A DNA stretch of 64,000 nucleotides, taken from Isoetes taiwanensis. Taxonomy: Eukaryota; Streptophyta; Lycopodiopsida; Isoetales; Isoetaceae. Positions within the stretch are counted from its first letter, which is position 1. The number at the start of each line of letters is the position of its first letter. The notes under the pieces are model-generated. The model was given only the letters and a program-made list of their open reading frames with translations, searched no databases and was not told the DNA's origin. The position numbers and the translations under genes were made by a program. The stretch covers positions 558,001-622,000 of the forward strand of contig JAJEKV010000145.1 in the NCBI GenBank assembly GCA_021234155.1. Reading direction: 5' to 3'. Positions 10,458-20,469 of the stretch are shown in pieces.

Positions 10458-11505
10458 ATGGCGCAGTTACAGTCGCAGAAGACTAGGGCAAGGGCAACTG
10501 TGGATAAAACCAATGATGCCAAATTCGGTGGGGTTAACGATGCTAAACTTGTTCGTTCTTCTACAGCTCCTGACAACGTGGTCATAAAAGGGGCTTTCAA
10601 AATGGGAGCCTTAAAAAATAATCACAAGAAAAATAATAATCCAGGAACCCGAAGACGAAACGATGGAAGAAATTGAGGGAGAATCAGAAGCTGAATCTCT
10701 ATCTGAAGCCTCCGCAACTAAAACCACAAGCCAGAAGGATATGATTTTGAAAAGTTCACCAAATCCTCTGTTTCAGCAGTCTGGAGCATACCCTTTTGGT
10801 TTAGGTGGGCAGGGCATGTTTGCTATGCCACATTAAGCGAGCACACAAGATCTGCTCCCGCTTCTCATGCAAGTAGTAACTAAACTTTCTGCTACAAGGG
10901 CCATGATGACCCAAATGATTAAATGTATGGAGCAATCAATGAAAAGCATGCTAGATAAGGCCTCTGAACTTCAATCTGAAAACTCTCTGATTAAAACAGA
11001 ACTAGAAATTATGAGATCAGGAAACTATCCTAGCAGATATGATGGAGATCCAAATAACTCTTCGAAATATGTGGTTCATAAGCTTGCACAGCGCCTTGAG
11101 GATATTAAGATAGATAGATAGTATTTTTAAGAACAACAGCAATGTGCTCTTAATGTAAAAATTATGGGGATATCAAAAAAGGAGGATGAAAATGCAAGGA
11201 AGAGGTAAGAGAATTCTTTGTGCATCGCTTGAAAATTAATGATAGTGGAATTATAGAAGCTTTTAGAGTGGGCAAGCCAAATGAAAAAAAAAAACAGAAA
11301 TATTGTGGTTGAGTTTGCTGATCGCGCACATAAACAAGCAATCCTGCAAAAGCGTGTCTCAAAAAGGGCTTCTCTAAGGAAGCTCAAAGTCTGGATTAAT
11401 GAAGATCTCACTCCTGCTCAATACCAGCAGCATAAGCTGGAAATACAGAAAATGAGAGATGCCAAACGAGCTGGTAAAAAGTCCATTGGAAGAAGGGAAA
11501 AGTAA
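10458..11505 (+). pseudogene. LINE-B ORF1 (coiled-coil / RNA-binding protein), broken
   Basis: The first ATG follows the tail of copy 1 at once. Three open segments make up one decayed protein. 10458-10676 is a basic N-terminus ending in KKNNNPGTRRRN. 10867-11121 is a heptad-rich segment (MTQMIKCMEQSMKSMLDKAS, then LQSENSLIKTELEIM) that looks like a coiled coil. 11281-11505 is a very basic RNA-binding-like end (NIVVEFADRAHKQAIL then KLKVWINEDLTPAQYQQHK), similar in layout to the RRM and C-terminal domains of L1-type ORF1 proteins. Frame breaks at about 10677, 10835 and 11122-11280 separate them. ORF1 proteins chaperone element RNA. Confidence 0.7.
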
Positions 11506-11552
11506 TCATTGAATCCAGCACTGAATAGGATTGCGAGACCATCAGGGTCTGC

Positions 11553-12365
11553 ATGTGGAGCATAAACGGGCTGGATGTTAATAAAATAGCATCCATGGAC
11601 GATGGCCTCACAAGCTGGGACATTGTTTTCTTTGTTGAGACTCGTGAATACGAAGAAGCTGGTATACCATATATTTCCAATTTCAATTTGCTCCATTCCA
11701 TTTGGTTCAAGAAGGGCAGGAGATATAAGCATTTTGGGAGGATTGCAGTATATGTCCGAGAATCCATGGCACATCTAGTGAAACTAAGAATGCACGAAAG
11801 TACTAAGCAATTCATTTTTATTGAACTTCTAGATAGAAACAAAAATACTTTTGTGGCGGGCTTCTGTTTCCCACCGCCAGACTCACCAGTATATGATATG
11901 AAGGAACTAGACAGGGATGATCCTTTCTATCACCTGGAACAGATAGTTTTGGGTTTGTGTGAGCGTGAAGACGTAATCCTTATGGGGGATTTTAATGGGC
12001 GGATAACTAATAAACAAGCATATATATGCAGCATAACAGGAGAACCGCTTTGGATGAATATGATGGACAAATGGTTTTGATAGATCATCGGCAGAAACAT
12101 ATGAATACGTCAATTTCTCAAGGCGGACATTTGCTTAACATGAGTGGTGGTTTGGGACTTCTAATATGCAATGGACTTGCACGCTTTCCTGATTCAAGCA
12201 CGTACATTAGTTGGTTCAGGAAGGAGAGGATTAAGTATGGTGGATCTGCTGCTGTCTCACATCAATGCCCTTGATAAAATACTAAATTTTAACGTAAATG
12301 CTCAAAGACCAGAATCAGATCACGTTCCAATAGTAGCCACGATCTTTATGGGGCAAAAGCAAGTT
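11553..12365 (+). pseudogene. LINE-B ORF2 endonuclease domain (EEP fold), frameshifted
   Basis: Starts as MWSINGLDVNKI, the typical SxNVxGL opening of LINE endonucleases. WDIVFFVETRE holds the catalytic Glu (E in QET/VET). VILMGDFNGRITN has the GDFN catalytic motif, and in a shifted frame (about 12255-12340) come DHVPIVATIF and residues matching the SDHxP motif. The enzyme nicks target DNA to start target-primed reverse transcription. One frame change falls between GDFN (frame ending at 12080) and SDHVP. The small poly(A) insertion follows directly at 12369. Confidence 0.82.
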
Positions 12366-12368
12366 AAG

Positions 12369-12752
12369 TCCTGGTGCTTGGCCGCTCTTGCAGCAGCAAG
12401 CCTTGCATTTATGCGTGGCTTGGTTGGTGTGGTTGATTTGGAAGCGGCGGCGGTTGTTTTAGGGGATTCAGCAGCCTGCAACCTCTCTGATTCCCCGACT
12501 CAGGTACAAGCTATTTCAAAGCTTTCTGGTGTTCCCGGGATTAGTAGAGCGGAAGTTTGCCATTTGGCGGGACTCCTTGGGTGTTGTAGATGGTGATGGT
12601 CGGTTTGTACAGCAGTAGAGTTGCAGTTTTTTTGTGAGTTTGTTGTGGAGTGTCGAGGTATCGCTGTCTCTTTGGGGCAGTTCTCCTTCCTCCTCACTTG
12701 CTTTGTAACATTACCATTCTTTTAATATAACGATGACACAGTTCTTCAAAAA
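12369..12752 (+). mobile_element. 384-bp poly(A)-tailed insertion (SINE-like or truncated L1)
   Basis: The LINE-B frame is interrupted by a segment flanked by AAGTTAAG on both sides (12361-12368 and 12753-12760), a target-site duplication. The insert ends ttttaatataacgatgacacagttcttcaaaaa, the same kind of end as the L1 tails at 38.1 and 36.2 kb (TTAATA...TTCAAAAA). The interior is G-rich (gcagcagcaagcc, then ggttggtgtgg...). I see no Pol III A/B boxes, so a 5'-truncated L1 3' UTR is more likely than a tRNA-type SINE. Confidence 0.75.
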
Positions 12753-12924
12753 AAGTTAAGACTAGCACAAAAGCCCCAATTTGTCATGCTTTGCGGGCAC
12801 GCCCATACAAGACTGAATTGTTTGAGAAAATGTGCGAAAAAACAGCCCAGGACATTATTTGGCCCGAAAATGTAAATGCCATTAATGAGAAACTATCTAG
12901 CAATAGCCTTCAATCAGGGAAAAA

Positions 12925-12960
12925 AAGGGGGGGGGAGAGAGAGAGAGAGAGAAACTATCT
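12925..12960. repeat. (G)n(GA)n microsatellite
   Basis: A run of G followed by agagagagagag inside the LINE-B element, between endonuclease and RT. It lengthens and shifts the linker frame. Confidence 0.85.
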
Positions 12961-13197
12961 AGCATGTTTCTGGAAGTAGGAAACAAATGTTTCACATCAA
13001 TACGCAGAATCAAGGGGTAGCCATGTAACATATGGTTTGATCAAGAATGTAAGAATAAAGTGATCAGGATAAAGAAGCAAGCACATCTTAAACTAAGACA
13101 AGAAGCATTGGTTAAGAATCTAATCAAAGATCTGCGCAAATTCTAGAATAGTCTTAAAGGTGAGAAGAAAACCACTCTACAATTAGATGTCAATAAA

Positions 13198-14415
13198 TTG
13201 GTAGAGCACCTCAATAAATTGTATTATGTGGATGGCATAGTAGATTTTGTGAATAAAGGGACTGAGCACATGATCCTCACGGATGGAGATATAGACATGG
13301 GCATAAAGAAGCTATCAAATGGTAAGGCATGTGATGCCTCTGGTCTAATATCAGAAATGCTGAAATGGTTCGGTCCTAATGTGGGAGCTATAATAAAGAA
13401 TATGCTAAATACAACCCTTAAAGAGGGACTCCCGTTCACTTGGCATAGTAGTAGAGTAGTTTCTATATATAAGTCAGGAGAATTGACTGAACCATCCAAC
13501 TATAGAATGATTATGATCAGTAACCTCTTTCCAAAACTCTTGGCTACTATCATAGAGAATAAAATCAGTGCTTGGATGGAAAAGAACAATGTGAGAGCAA
13601 AAGGGCAAGGAGGCTTTAGACATGGAAGGTCCACTATAGATCACTTATGCACTTTCAAAATAGCCATGAACTTGGTTAGAAAAACCAAAAAACCATTGTT
13701 TGCACTTTTTGTGGACCTAACCATAGCATTTGACATGGTTAGAAGACAAGTCTGGACAAGGATGGAAAAAATACAAATTCCCTTGCATTTACGAAATGCT
13801 ATTGCATAGGTCTATGAGCAGTTATGTATTGAATTGTCTTTTCCTATGAATGAGAAAAACTCTCATGTGATAAACAGCAACATAGGTGTTAAACAAGGTT
13901 GTCCCTTATCGCCTACTCTGTTTGGACTATTTGTAGATGAATTGGAATGTTGGATCTTGCAGATAAGTGATGGAAGCATGCAGATAGGGGATTATATTTT
14001 AGCATTACTATTGTATGCTGATGAGATAGTTCTATTCCTTAGAAATGAAAAGGGGTTTCAACAACATTTGCATGTGCTATCACCTTTCTGTAATGCAAAG
14101 CATATGACGGTAAATCTCAGTAAGACCCGAATTCTAGTCTTTGGCACCAGGTTCTTAGATTATAATTTTCTTTTAAATGACTCAAAAGTCGAGATAGCTA
14201 CACACTATAAATACCTTGGTTTGTATATGGATCAAATTATAAATGGAAAAGCCATGGAGCATAGAGCAAATAGTGGATTGAGGGCCTTGTTTTCCATGCA
14301 AAGGCGATGTAAGAAAGCAGAAGTTTATAGTTTCAGTTTAATAAAAATGCTATATAAAACCCTTACAGCAACAGTATTGCTCTATGGATGCGATAATTGG
14401 GGGCCTGGACTCTAA
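13198..14415 (+). pseudogene. LINE-B ORF2 reverse transcriptase core
   Basis: Two open segments. 13198-13809 has IKKLSNGKACDASGLISEML, then VVSIYKSGELTEPSNYRMI, GQGGFRHGRSTIDHL and PLFALFVDLTIAFDMV, i.e. RT motifs 1-3 with the first catalytic Asp. 13834-14415 has GVKQGCPLSPTLFGLFVDEL and LLLYADEIVLF, motif 5 with Y-A-D-E in place of YADD: the second catalytic Asp is Glu. The TAG at 13807 separates the two. With the stop, the altered YADD box and the upstream frameshifts, this copy is dead. Weak similarity to L1 RT and stronger layout match to invertebrate-type LINEs with finger tails are judged by eye. Confidence 0.88.
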
Positions 14416-15093
14416 GAATATGTGGAAAAAACTTGAAAAAATACAGATAAAATTCCTGGTTGCAGAACTTGGAGTAAAACTCCAAACTCCATATGAAATG
14501 ATGTCATGTCTATTGAAGGAAAAGCTTTATACCAGACATTGCATTACATATGCAAAGTTCGCATGAGAGAGGATGATGGCATCTTGCGCATAGCTATGAA
14601 AGCTAGCAAGAACAATGGTTAGTACACAGAAGTAATTTGATGGCTCTTGAAATGGGGTCTGGACATGAGGGACATGCCAAGCAAGCAGGATATGGTCGAG
14701 GAATGGGTTATGGTTGGCATGAAGTATAAGATGCTGCAAAATGCTGGAACTAAAACTAAGCTCTACCAAGAAAAGTTAAATCTAGATCTCAGGCCTATGC
14801 CCTACCTAACAGAGGATATCCCAGCGCATAAGAGATGTACCATATCAAGAATAAATTGAGTTCCCATCATTCGGGGATAGAAGTGGGTAGATGGAAAAAT
14901 ATTCCACGTGAATGCAGGACCTGTAAAGTTTGTGGATCGGACAATGTTGAGGACGAAGAGCATTTGATACTTCAATATCCAGCATATCAGAACCTAAGAG
15001 AGAAGTTTCAAATCACCACCTCATCACTTGGGGAATTTTTCACATACACGAGAGCCAAGTCAGGAACCCTTCAAGAGGTTCTAACTTTGAGTT
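14384..15093 (+). pseudogene. LINE-B ORF2 C-terminus with zinc-finger tail
   Basis: Three overlapping open pieces in different frames. KTLTATVLLYGCDNWGPGL and EKIQIKFLVAELGVKLQTPY form the post-RT region. At 14835-15095 come HHSGIEVGRWKNIPRECRTC and KVCGSDNVEDEEHLILQYPA, the same finger as copy 1 with C-x2-C and His kept but the final Cys replaced by Tyr (QYPAY). The frame ends LQEVLTLS and a stop at the point where sequence shared with 16.70 kb begins. Confidence 0.8.
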
Positions 15094-15800
15094 AGAAGTG
15101 ATCAAGGGCTGCTTTTGCAGTAGCAAGACATTGTGAGAATTTCTCATGCACCAACATTGCATATCCTAGTGAGAATGTTTTTCATATGTCTGTACCGCCA
15201 TGTGGCTCCCCCTTCATAGACTTGCCTTTTTTCAATGCATACTCTTTTAGTTATGATTTTATTGCATTTATGCTTAATAAATTTGTAATTAATGCAAGGT
15301 ATGGGATTAAATTCTAATTTTTTGTCAGTTGGCTTCCTAGGTCATCATCAGCATACAGGCCAATCTTTCGAATTTCTGGATAAGGTCCAGACCAAAGAGA
15401 TGGCATTAGAACAGTCCGGGCAGCCTGTTGTTGGGCAAGCATGATTGGCACCTTTCTCGAAGTCAAACAAGGCCAGAACTTTGCTCGTTCACCTCACCAG
15501 AGGGGAGAGACCTGTTTCTAGGAGATGGACTCCAAAAAAGTTCTCGAGATAGCATGTCCTAGCAGCTCCCTTAGGGGGCCGTATGCTATGACCACCCTCC
15601 CGGACATCGGTTCCCCTATCCAACCGTTGATTCATCCTTTCAAGGCCCTTGCTTCGAGCATGACAAAAAAATCCAAGATCGGTCCGCGAGAACTTGTTAA
15701 ACAGTGGAGCGTTCTGTGGGCAGCCGTGTAGAAACCGAAGTATTTTGTAGTTCGGGCATTGCGGAGGCTCCAGAATGGCGATTTGACCACTCCAAATCAT
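15092..15800. repeat. Duplicated repeat unit, copy 1
   Basis: From ttagaagtgatcaaggg at 15092 this sequence matches 16701-17560 over several hundred bases at roughly 85-90% by eye: the CTTAATAAATT block, the ggcttcctaggtcatca block, the gggcagcctgttgttgggcaagcatga block, and aaatccaagatcggtccgcgagaac. Copy 2 has an extra 235 bp, a nested LINE-A end. No protein is recognised; the unit may be an LTR or an unclassified transposon part. Confidence 0.8.
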
Positions 15801-16198
15801 CCGAAATGGTGAAATTACCCTATGAAGCAAGTTACACAATCAGTTTTACAAAAGAAAGAAATACTTACGCCCTATATGGCAGTATTCAACATCCACCTCC
15901 TAGACAAATTGACTACGAGTGTGTTAGACATGAGCTACTTTGGCGCTTCTTGGAGAAGGGGTGGTCTTCTGACCACGAAATTTGGTCCCCAGGGCAATGC
16001 CGACATTATGAGTTCATTGGCAGAGCCAAATCACAGTTTCGGATAGGGAAAGTTGCCCGTCCGTCACCAGGGCCTACGGAAGAGGACTTTTAAGGCAAGC
16101 TGACTCCAGGGGTAGTTCTAAGGGTCTATGCTCTGGCGTCAACACTCCCCCTTTACGTCAGGATACGGCGCAAGGTTCTGGTCGAATCTGACAATGAT
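15801..16198. other. Spacer between repeat units, no recognised gene
   Basis: An open segment at 15704-16093 (129 residues) has no recognisable motif. Its first part overlaps the duplicated repeat, so I treat it as chance. A single unique stretch (tgttagacatgagctactttggcgcttcttgg...) offers no family clue. Confidence 0.4.
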
Positions 16199-16700
16199 AG
16201 GGCCTCCAAAACATAAACCCTGTGAGTTGCCTAGTTCTTGAAGGGTTTATGTTTCGGGGGCCGAGTTTTCATCTATTGCACTTCGAACGTGGCCGGGAAA
16301 TTGCAGTTGAGAACGCGAAGCAAGGGAAACTGAAGGAATGGAGTTTGGATATGCCCTCCTCCGAAGTGGCAATCGGAAGCCGAGCGCCGCTTTTGCAGTA
16401 GCAAGACATAGTTTGCGATCATTCTGGATTGCAGATAGATTCGAACCATAGTTTTTTTGTTGCCATGGCCATGCATGCATATTTAGAGATGATTCACTGA
16501 GTTATCCATGAAAGCAATCACGTTTTGGCCTCCAAAATGTAAACTCTTTGGGTTGCCAGGTTCTCGTAGGGTTTACGTTTTGGGGGGCGAGTTTTAGTCT
16601 TCTTCACTTGGGACATGGCCAAAATGCTGCAGTTAAGAACAAGAAACAATAGGAAACTGACGGAATGGAGTTTGGATCCGTCCTCCTCCCAGTGTGGCAA

Positions 16701-17600
16701 TTAGAAGTCATCAAGGGTGCTTTTGTAGTAGCAAGACATCGTGAGGATTTCTCATGCACCAACACTGCATATCCTAGTGAGAATTTTTTTCATGTGTCTG
16801 CACCATCATGTGGCTCCCTCTTAGGCACTACGGGTGTGGTGCATGACTGTATATATTTGGGTGTTTCTGCATTTTATATATTAGGACAGTTTGTCAGCAG
16901 GCTGATTGCTACCACGGTTTTTCCCTCGAAAACCCTTCGGGGCGGGGGTTTTTTAACCCGGGCAGTAATCCGCTTGCTGCGTTTTTGTATTGGGTCCCAT
17001 AGACCGATTGGTCTCCGTGGACGATAAAAGTACCTTTCTTCCTTCCTTCCTTCCTCCTGTCAAAGACTCGCCTTTTTTCGATGCATACTCTTTTAGTTAT
17101 GCATTTTATTGCATTTATGCTTAATAAATTCGTAATTAATGCGTGGTATGGTATTAAATTCTAATATTTTGTCAATTGGCTTCCTAGGTCATCACCAGCA
17201 TATAGGCCAATTTTTTGAATTTCTGGATAAGGTTCAGACCAAAGAGTTGGCATTAGAACGGTCCGGGCAGCCTGTTGTTGGGCAAGCATGACTGGCACCC
17301 TTCCCCAAGTCAAACAAGACCAGGACTTTGCACGGCCACCTCACCAGAGGGGAGAATCCCGTCCCTAGGAGACGGACCCTAAAAAAGTTTCCGAGGCATC
17401 CTAGCAGCGCTCACTTGGGGCGTCGTACGCTAATGACCACCCTCCCAGACATCGGTTTTCCTATCCGACCGTTGATTCATTCCTTCAAGTTCCCTGCTTC
17501 GAGGAGGACCAAAAAAATCCAAGATCGGTCCGCGAGAACTTATGAAACCACGAAGCGTCCTCTAGGCGACCGTGTAAAAAGAAAGTGTTTTGTAGTTCGG
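16701..17600. repeat. Duplicated repeat unit, copy 2, interrupted by a LINE-A end
   Basis: Matches copy 1 at 15092-15800. Homology breaks after ggctccctctta (about 16820) and resumes at agactcgccttttttcgatgcat (about 17062), with the intervening bases being LINE-A 3' UTR and its CTTC tail. The duplication is therefore older than this LINE insertion. Confidence 0.8.
16821..17056 (+). mobile_element. LINE family A copy 5, 3' end only
   Basis: About 235 bp on the plus strand: tgcatgactgtatatatttgggtgttt (as in copy 1), the hairpin motif (16918-16963), then ttgggtcccatagaccgattggtctccgtggacgataaaag and a (CTTC)n tail at 17036-17056. It contains no coding sequence. It is a strongly 5'-truncated insertion into repeat copy 2. 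Confidence 0.85.
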
Positions 17601-17905
17601 CATTGGGGAGGCTCAAAAAACGTAAACCTTGTGAGTTGACAGGTTCTTGTAGGGCTTACATTTGGGGGAGCGACTTTTGGTCTTCTTCGCTTGGGCTCAA
17701 ATATGTCACCCCTAGGTTTAAACATGACACGTGTCTCAAACATGCCACCCTTGGCTCGAACATCCCAGTTACATTCCTAAGTATAGTAGAAGATTGGCTA
17801 AATGCGGAATGTAATTTTGACTTCATACATGGCTTGCGAATGTCCAAATTAACATAAAGACAAACTTTAATGACCATCAGATAAAAAAAAGGCACCTAAA
17901 AAAAT

Positions 17906-18035
17906 TAAAAAGTGTCAGACGTCGCTATAACAAAATACATCGCAGATACGTCGTGTGTGACATCAAATCGTATATACGGTTTCAAAATTACGTCGCATGC
18001 GACGTGACATTGAGCGCGACATCGTGTGTTTTTTT
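17906..18035. repeat. ACGTCGC-rich repeat end
   Basis: Contains tcagacgtcgctata and several further acgtcg, gcatgcgacgt and gcgacat words. The same word set, including CAGACGTCGCTATA in the same orientation, occurs at 25.76-26.10 kb. Dense sub-terminal short repeats of this kind are usual in CACTA-type DNA transposons. No transposase or clean terminal inverted repeat was found. Confidence 0.5.
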
Positions 18036-18171
18036 ACAGTCCCGCGGTCATCTTTTCTGGAACTGTTCTTAGGTGCTTACTTCTATTGACTATTTTTCAA
18101 TTTGTTTTTTTTTTTCCTCTCTCTATTTCCTTCCTTTTCTTCTTTTCGTTTTTTCATTCTTCTATTTTTTT
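18036..18171. other. T-rich low-complexity sequence
   Basis: Runs of T and TC dominate (tttttttttcctctctctatttccttcctttt). Nothing else is seen. Confidence 0.7.
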
Positions 18172-18240
18172 TTTAGCACACCAGCCCTACCGGGCCTACA
18201 GCCTTTCTTGAAATTCTAGCCTATCCACGTTGCATGTCCA
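18170..18240 (+). repeat. 70-bp repeat, inverted copy at 59.19-59.26 kb
   Basis: tttttagcacaccagccc...cctacagcctttcttgaaattctagcctatccacgt is found, with about 90% identity by eye, on the opposite strand at 59193-59262. Both copies lie upstream of a coding start (FPP here, TRFL there) at a distance of about 420-480 bp. It is either a transposon end or a shared upstream element. Confidence 0.7.
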
Positions 18241-18659
18241 CATCAGTATTTATGACATGGAGTTGACGTGTTATATTCTAAACCGTTCGATTTTAATCCT
18301 AGGGCTTACAAAATTCCATGTAATTCAAGAGATACGACAGGTTAGATGATTTTTCTCGGCTTCGCGTCTTGTCTTTCCCAGGCATCTCTCGCTCAGGTCG
18401 TTTGTCATGGCCATGATTCTTCATAGCTATCGAAATTTATTTTGATGGGCCTCTTTTTGTACGCAGTTAAGGCAAAAAAAAGTCCTCTTCTTCCGGAGCT
18501 TTCGTGTATAGTAGCAGCGGCAATGGCAGTGTGATGTTGTCCTTGATGCTGATAAGGGTTTTTAGTTTTGCACAATGGTGATTCAAAACATGCCTACGGT
18601 AGTGCATCAAAGTGCAAGTTTGAAGGCACGAAGCCCCTTGCTAAGTTCCTTGAAAGAAC

Positions 18660-19010
18660 ATGGATCGGAGAAGCTGGCTTTGGAAGAAAAAGTCAGACAA
18701 GATTGCAGCGGCTCCAGAGTCATCCTCAAAGTCTTCTCTGGCTTATTCTTCTCGTCAATCTGATGATCAGGTATGGAGATCAAATGGCCGCTTGATTTAA
18801 TGATCGAAAATTTTAATTACATTGGAATGCTTGTTTTTATTTGAAGGCCCATGATCTATCCAAGGCCATAGAGGAGGGTTACGATTCTATGTCGCCAGAA
18901 GAGAGAGTCCGGCGCCTTAACGAAAGGCTTAGCTGCGGTACTATCTGAGATAACTAAGTAGGAAAATGTTGCCAAACAGCATGCGAAAGTTGCAGAAGAG
19001 GCCGTTTCAG
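18660..19010 (+). pseudogene. Filament-like plant protein (FPP) 5' end, broken
   Basis: FPPs are long plant coiled-coil proteins that associate with microtubules and membranes. Exon 1 (18660-18770) opens with MDRRSWLWKKKSDKIAAAPE and ends SSRQSDDQ before a GT donor, the typical FPP start. Exon 2 (18847-19010, after an AG) reads AHDLSKAIEEGYDSMSPEER, then after a 2-base loss AAVLSEITK, a TAG stop, and ENVAKQHAKVAEEAVSG, matching the family's first coiled-coil segment. FPPs are usually around 600-1100 residues; the rest is not seen in the next several kb. A frameshift, a stop and the missing body make this a truncated pseudogene. Confidence 0.75.
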
Positions 19011-20006
19011 GTGTTGATGTTTAGTTTTCGTCATTCCATAGATTATGTCATTAACTTGAAATATTGACTTGAAATATTATATTTATCATGCGAAATAATA
19101 TTGTAGGAGTTTGGATTTTCATTCTCTTACCACTTCAAAGTAGATATGCTGTCTTTATTAGTTCGAAGTGAGAATCGTATCTAAGTATCTTTTTTCTGAA
19201 AAGGCAATCCTGGGAGAGAGTTCACTTTGGTTGCTTCTAATAGACTACCTTCAGATTTATTTACGCAGGTGTGCCAGATAAAAGAATTGGCATACCATAA
19301 GTGTTATATGATGGAAAAACAGAGTTCTTTCCCAATTGGACTAAGGAAAATGAAGGAAAAACTTGCCATTCATCTGCTTTAACATTCATTTATTATTTCT
19401 TAACTTTTCATACGCATTCTTGATTCTCGAACTCCTTTTTAAGTGGAAGAAGAAACTAAAAAAGCTACAAATTCATCCATTGGAATGATCCAATAACCTT
19501 CAAATTCAGCCATTGCAATAAACTAATATTATCTCTTTTACACCATTTTTGAACAAGCACAGTTGGAAAAAATATTAATTTATATTTGGTTTTGTGGACA
19601 GGCTCTAAATTCTTGGCACAAGCCAACCTAGCAAGGTAATGCTGGTAATGACATCTTCATCTGCCGTGCTTGTTCCATGTTTTAGTAGTTTTACAAGGAG
19701 CTGAGACATATTTTCTCATATATGTACATGAATGATGATGGAAGAGACCTATGCCATCTGAGAACAGATGGAGATCATCGCAATTAAGGATGTTATGCTT
19801 GATAGAACTGAGGGCCTTTGTTAAGTCCGATGATGGAAACTTGAATTTGCTTTCTATAAGGAAAGCTCCATTTATGATGGGATTGCCCGAAATGCCCCTG
19901 TAGTTCAATACTTCGGTAGTTGTAGGCTTGTGGTTCACTTATATGGACGTTGGTTTAGGTTCTGTTTTCATTTGATATGCCTTACAATTTATGCAATATT
20001 ATCTTA
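19011..20006. other. Spacer, no recognised gene
   Basis: AT-rich. A possible small exon (gctctaaattcttggcacaagcc..., about 19602-19637) sits between an AG and a GT but has no recognisable protein content. The expected next FPP exon was looked for and not seen. Confidence 0.4.
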
Positions 20007-20007
20007 G

Positions 20008-20181
20008 GGTGACTGCACACAACCAGCATGATTATTCTGCACACAGCAAAGAGCTGCTAGCAATGATAGCGGCTATGGTACCATCTGCTCCAAACCTCCT
20101 AATCTTTATTTGTCTCGCACCAACAGTTGTGCGAGTAAAGTGGTCGGCGCCAGCATTTGAGAATGGTGCACCAATTGTCAG
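20008..20181 (+). pseudogene. Fibronectin type III exon (host gene fragment)
   Basis: Between an AG at 20006-20007 and a GT at 20182-20183, one frame reads VTAHNQHDYSAHSKELLA, then VPSAPNLLIFICLAP and VVRVKWSAPAFENGAPIV. This is the end of one FN3 domain (YxLRVTAHN), the inter-domain linker, and the first strands of the next (VPSAP...VRVKWSAP...NGAPI). FN3 domains are protein-binding beta-sandwiches. A possible continuation lies at 20389-20469 before another GT, but its match to the rest of FN3 is poor. Neighbouring exons were not found, so it may be a gene fragment or part of a very spread-out gene. Confidence 0.5.
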
Positions 20182-20469
20182 GTTAGAGATTATCTGTTTG
20201 TATTTTTTTGTAGCCTGCTTCTATTTTATGTTTTTTCCATTCTGATAAATGCCAAAACGCAGAATAATTCATATCTGCAAAGAAAAATGATGATTATCCA
20301 GTATTAGAGTTTTATAACAAGGAGGAAATTTCACCTTGATGTAATGAAAGATTTATATGAATCTTAAAGTCTGGATGGTTTCCTAGATTGTAGGCCAAAA
20401 GGATTTGCCATTTTCATAGTGAAGGAAGATATAGAAGATCTTACCAGAAATGTTTCTGGTAATTATCAG

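Larger units (their letters stand above)
10452..15092 (+). mobile_element. LINE family B copy 2, near full length, 3' end lost
   Basis: ORF1, an endonuclease, RT and the zinc-finger tail are present in order on the plus strand, over about 4.6 kb including a 384-bp insertion at 12369-12752. Frames are interrupted in ORF1, before RT and after the RT core, so it is inactive. Homology ends at the ORF2 stop codon (TAG at about 15093), exactly where the repeat of the 15.09-17.6 kb region begins, so the 3' UTR has been replaced or deleted. Confidence 0.88.
16199..17665. repeat. Three copies of a 50-60 bp palindromic motif
   Basis: The block ccTCCAAAAyrTAAACyCT.tGrGTTG ... TTCtyGwAGGGyTTAyrTTTyGGGGG occurs at about 16202-16260, 16531-16586 and 17609-17668. 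The two halves are inverted (AAACCCT/AGGGTTT and related), so each copy could form an imperfect hairpin. The first two copies are followed by a shared stretch ending ggaatggagtttggat...cctcctcc. Confidence 0.7.

Noticed and set aside
11127-11842. Minus-strand ORFs of 60-144 codons
   Set aside because: Shadows of LINE-B ORF1 and endonuclease on the opposite strand.
15704-16093. 129-codon plus-strand ORF
   Set aside because: It begins inside the duplicated repeat, copy 2 has no matching open frame, and no domain is visible.
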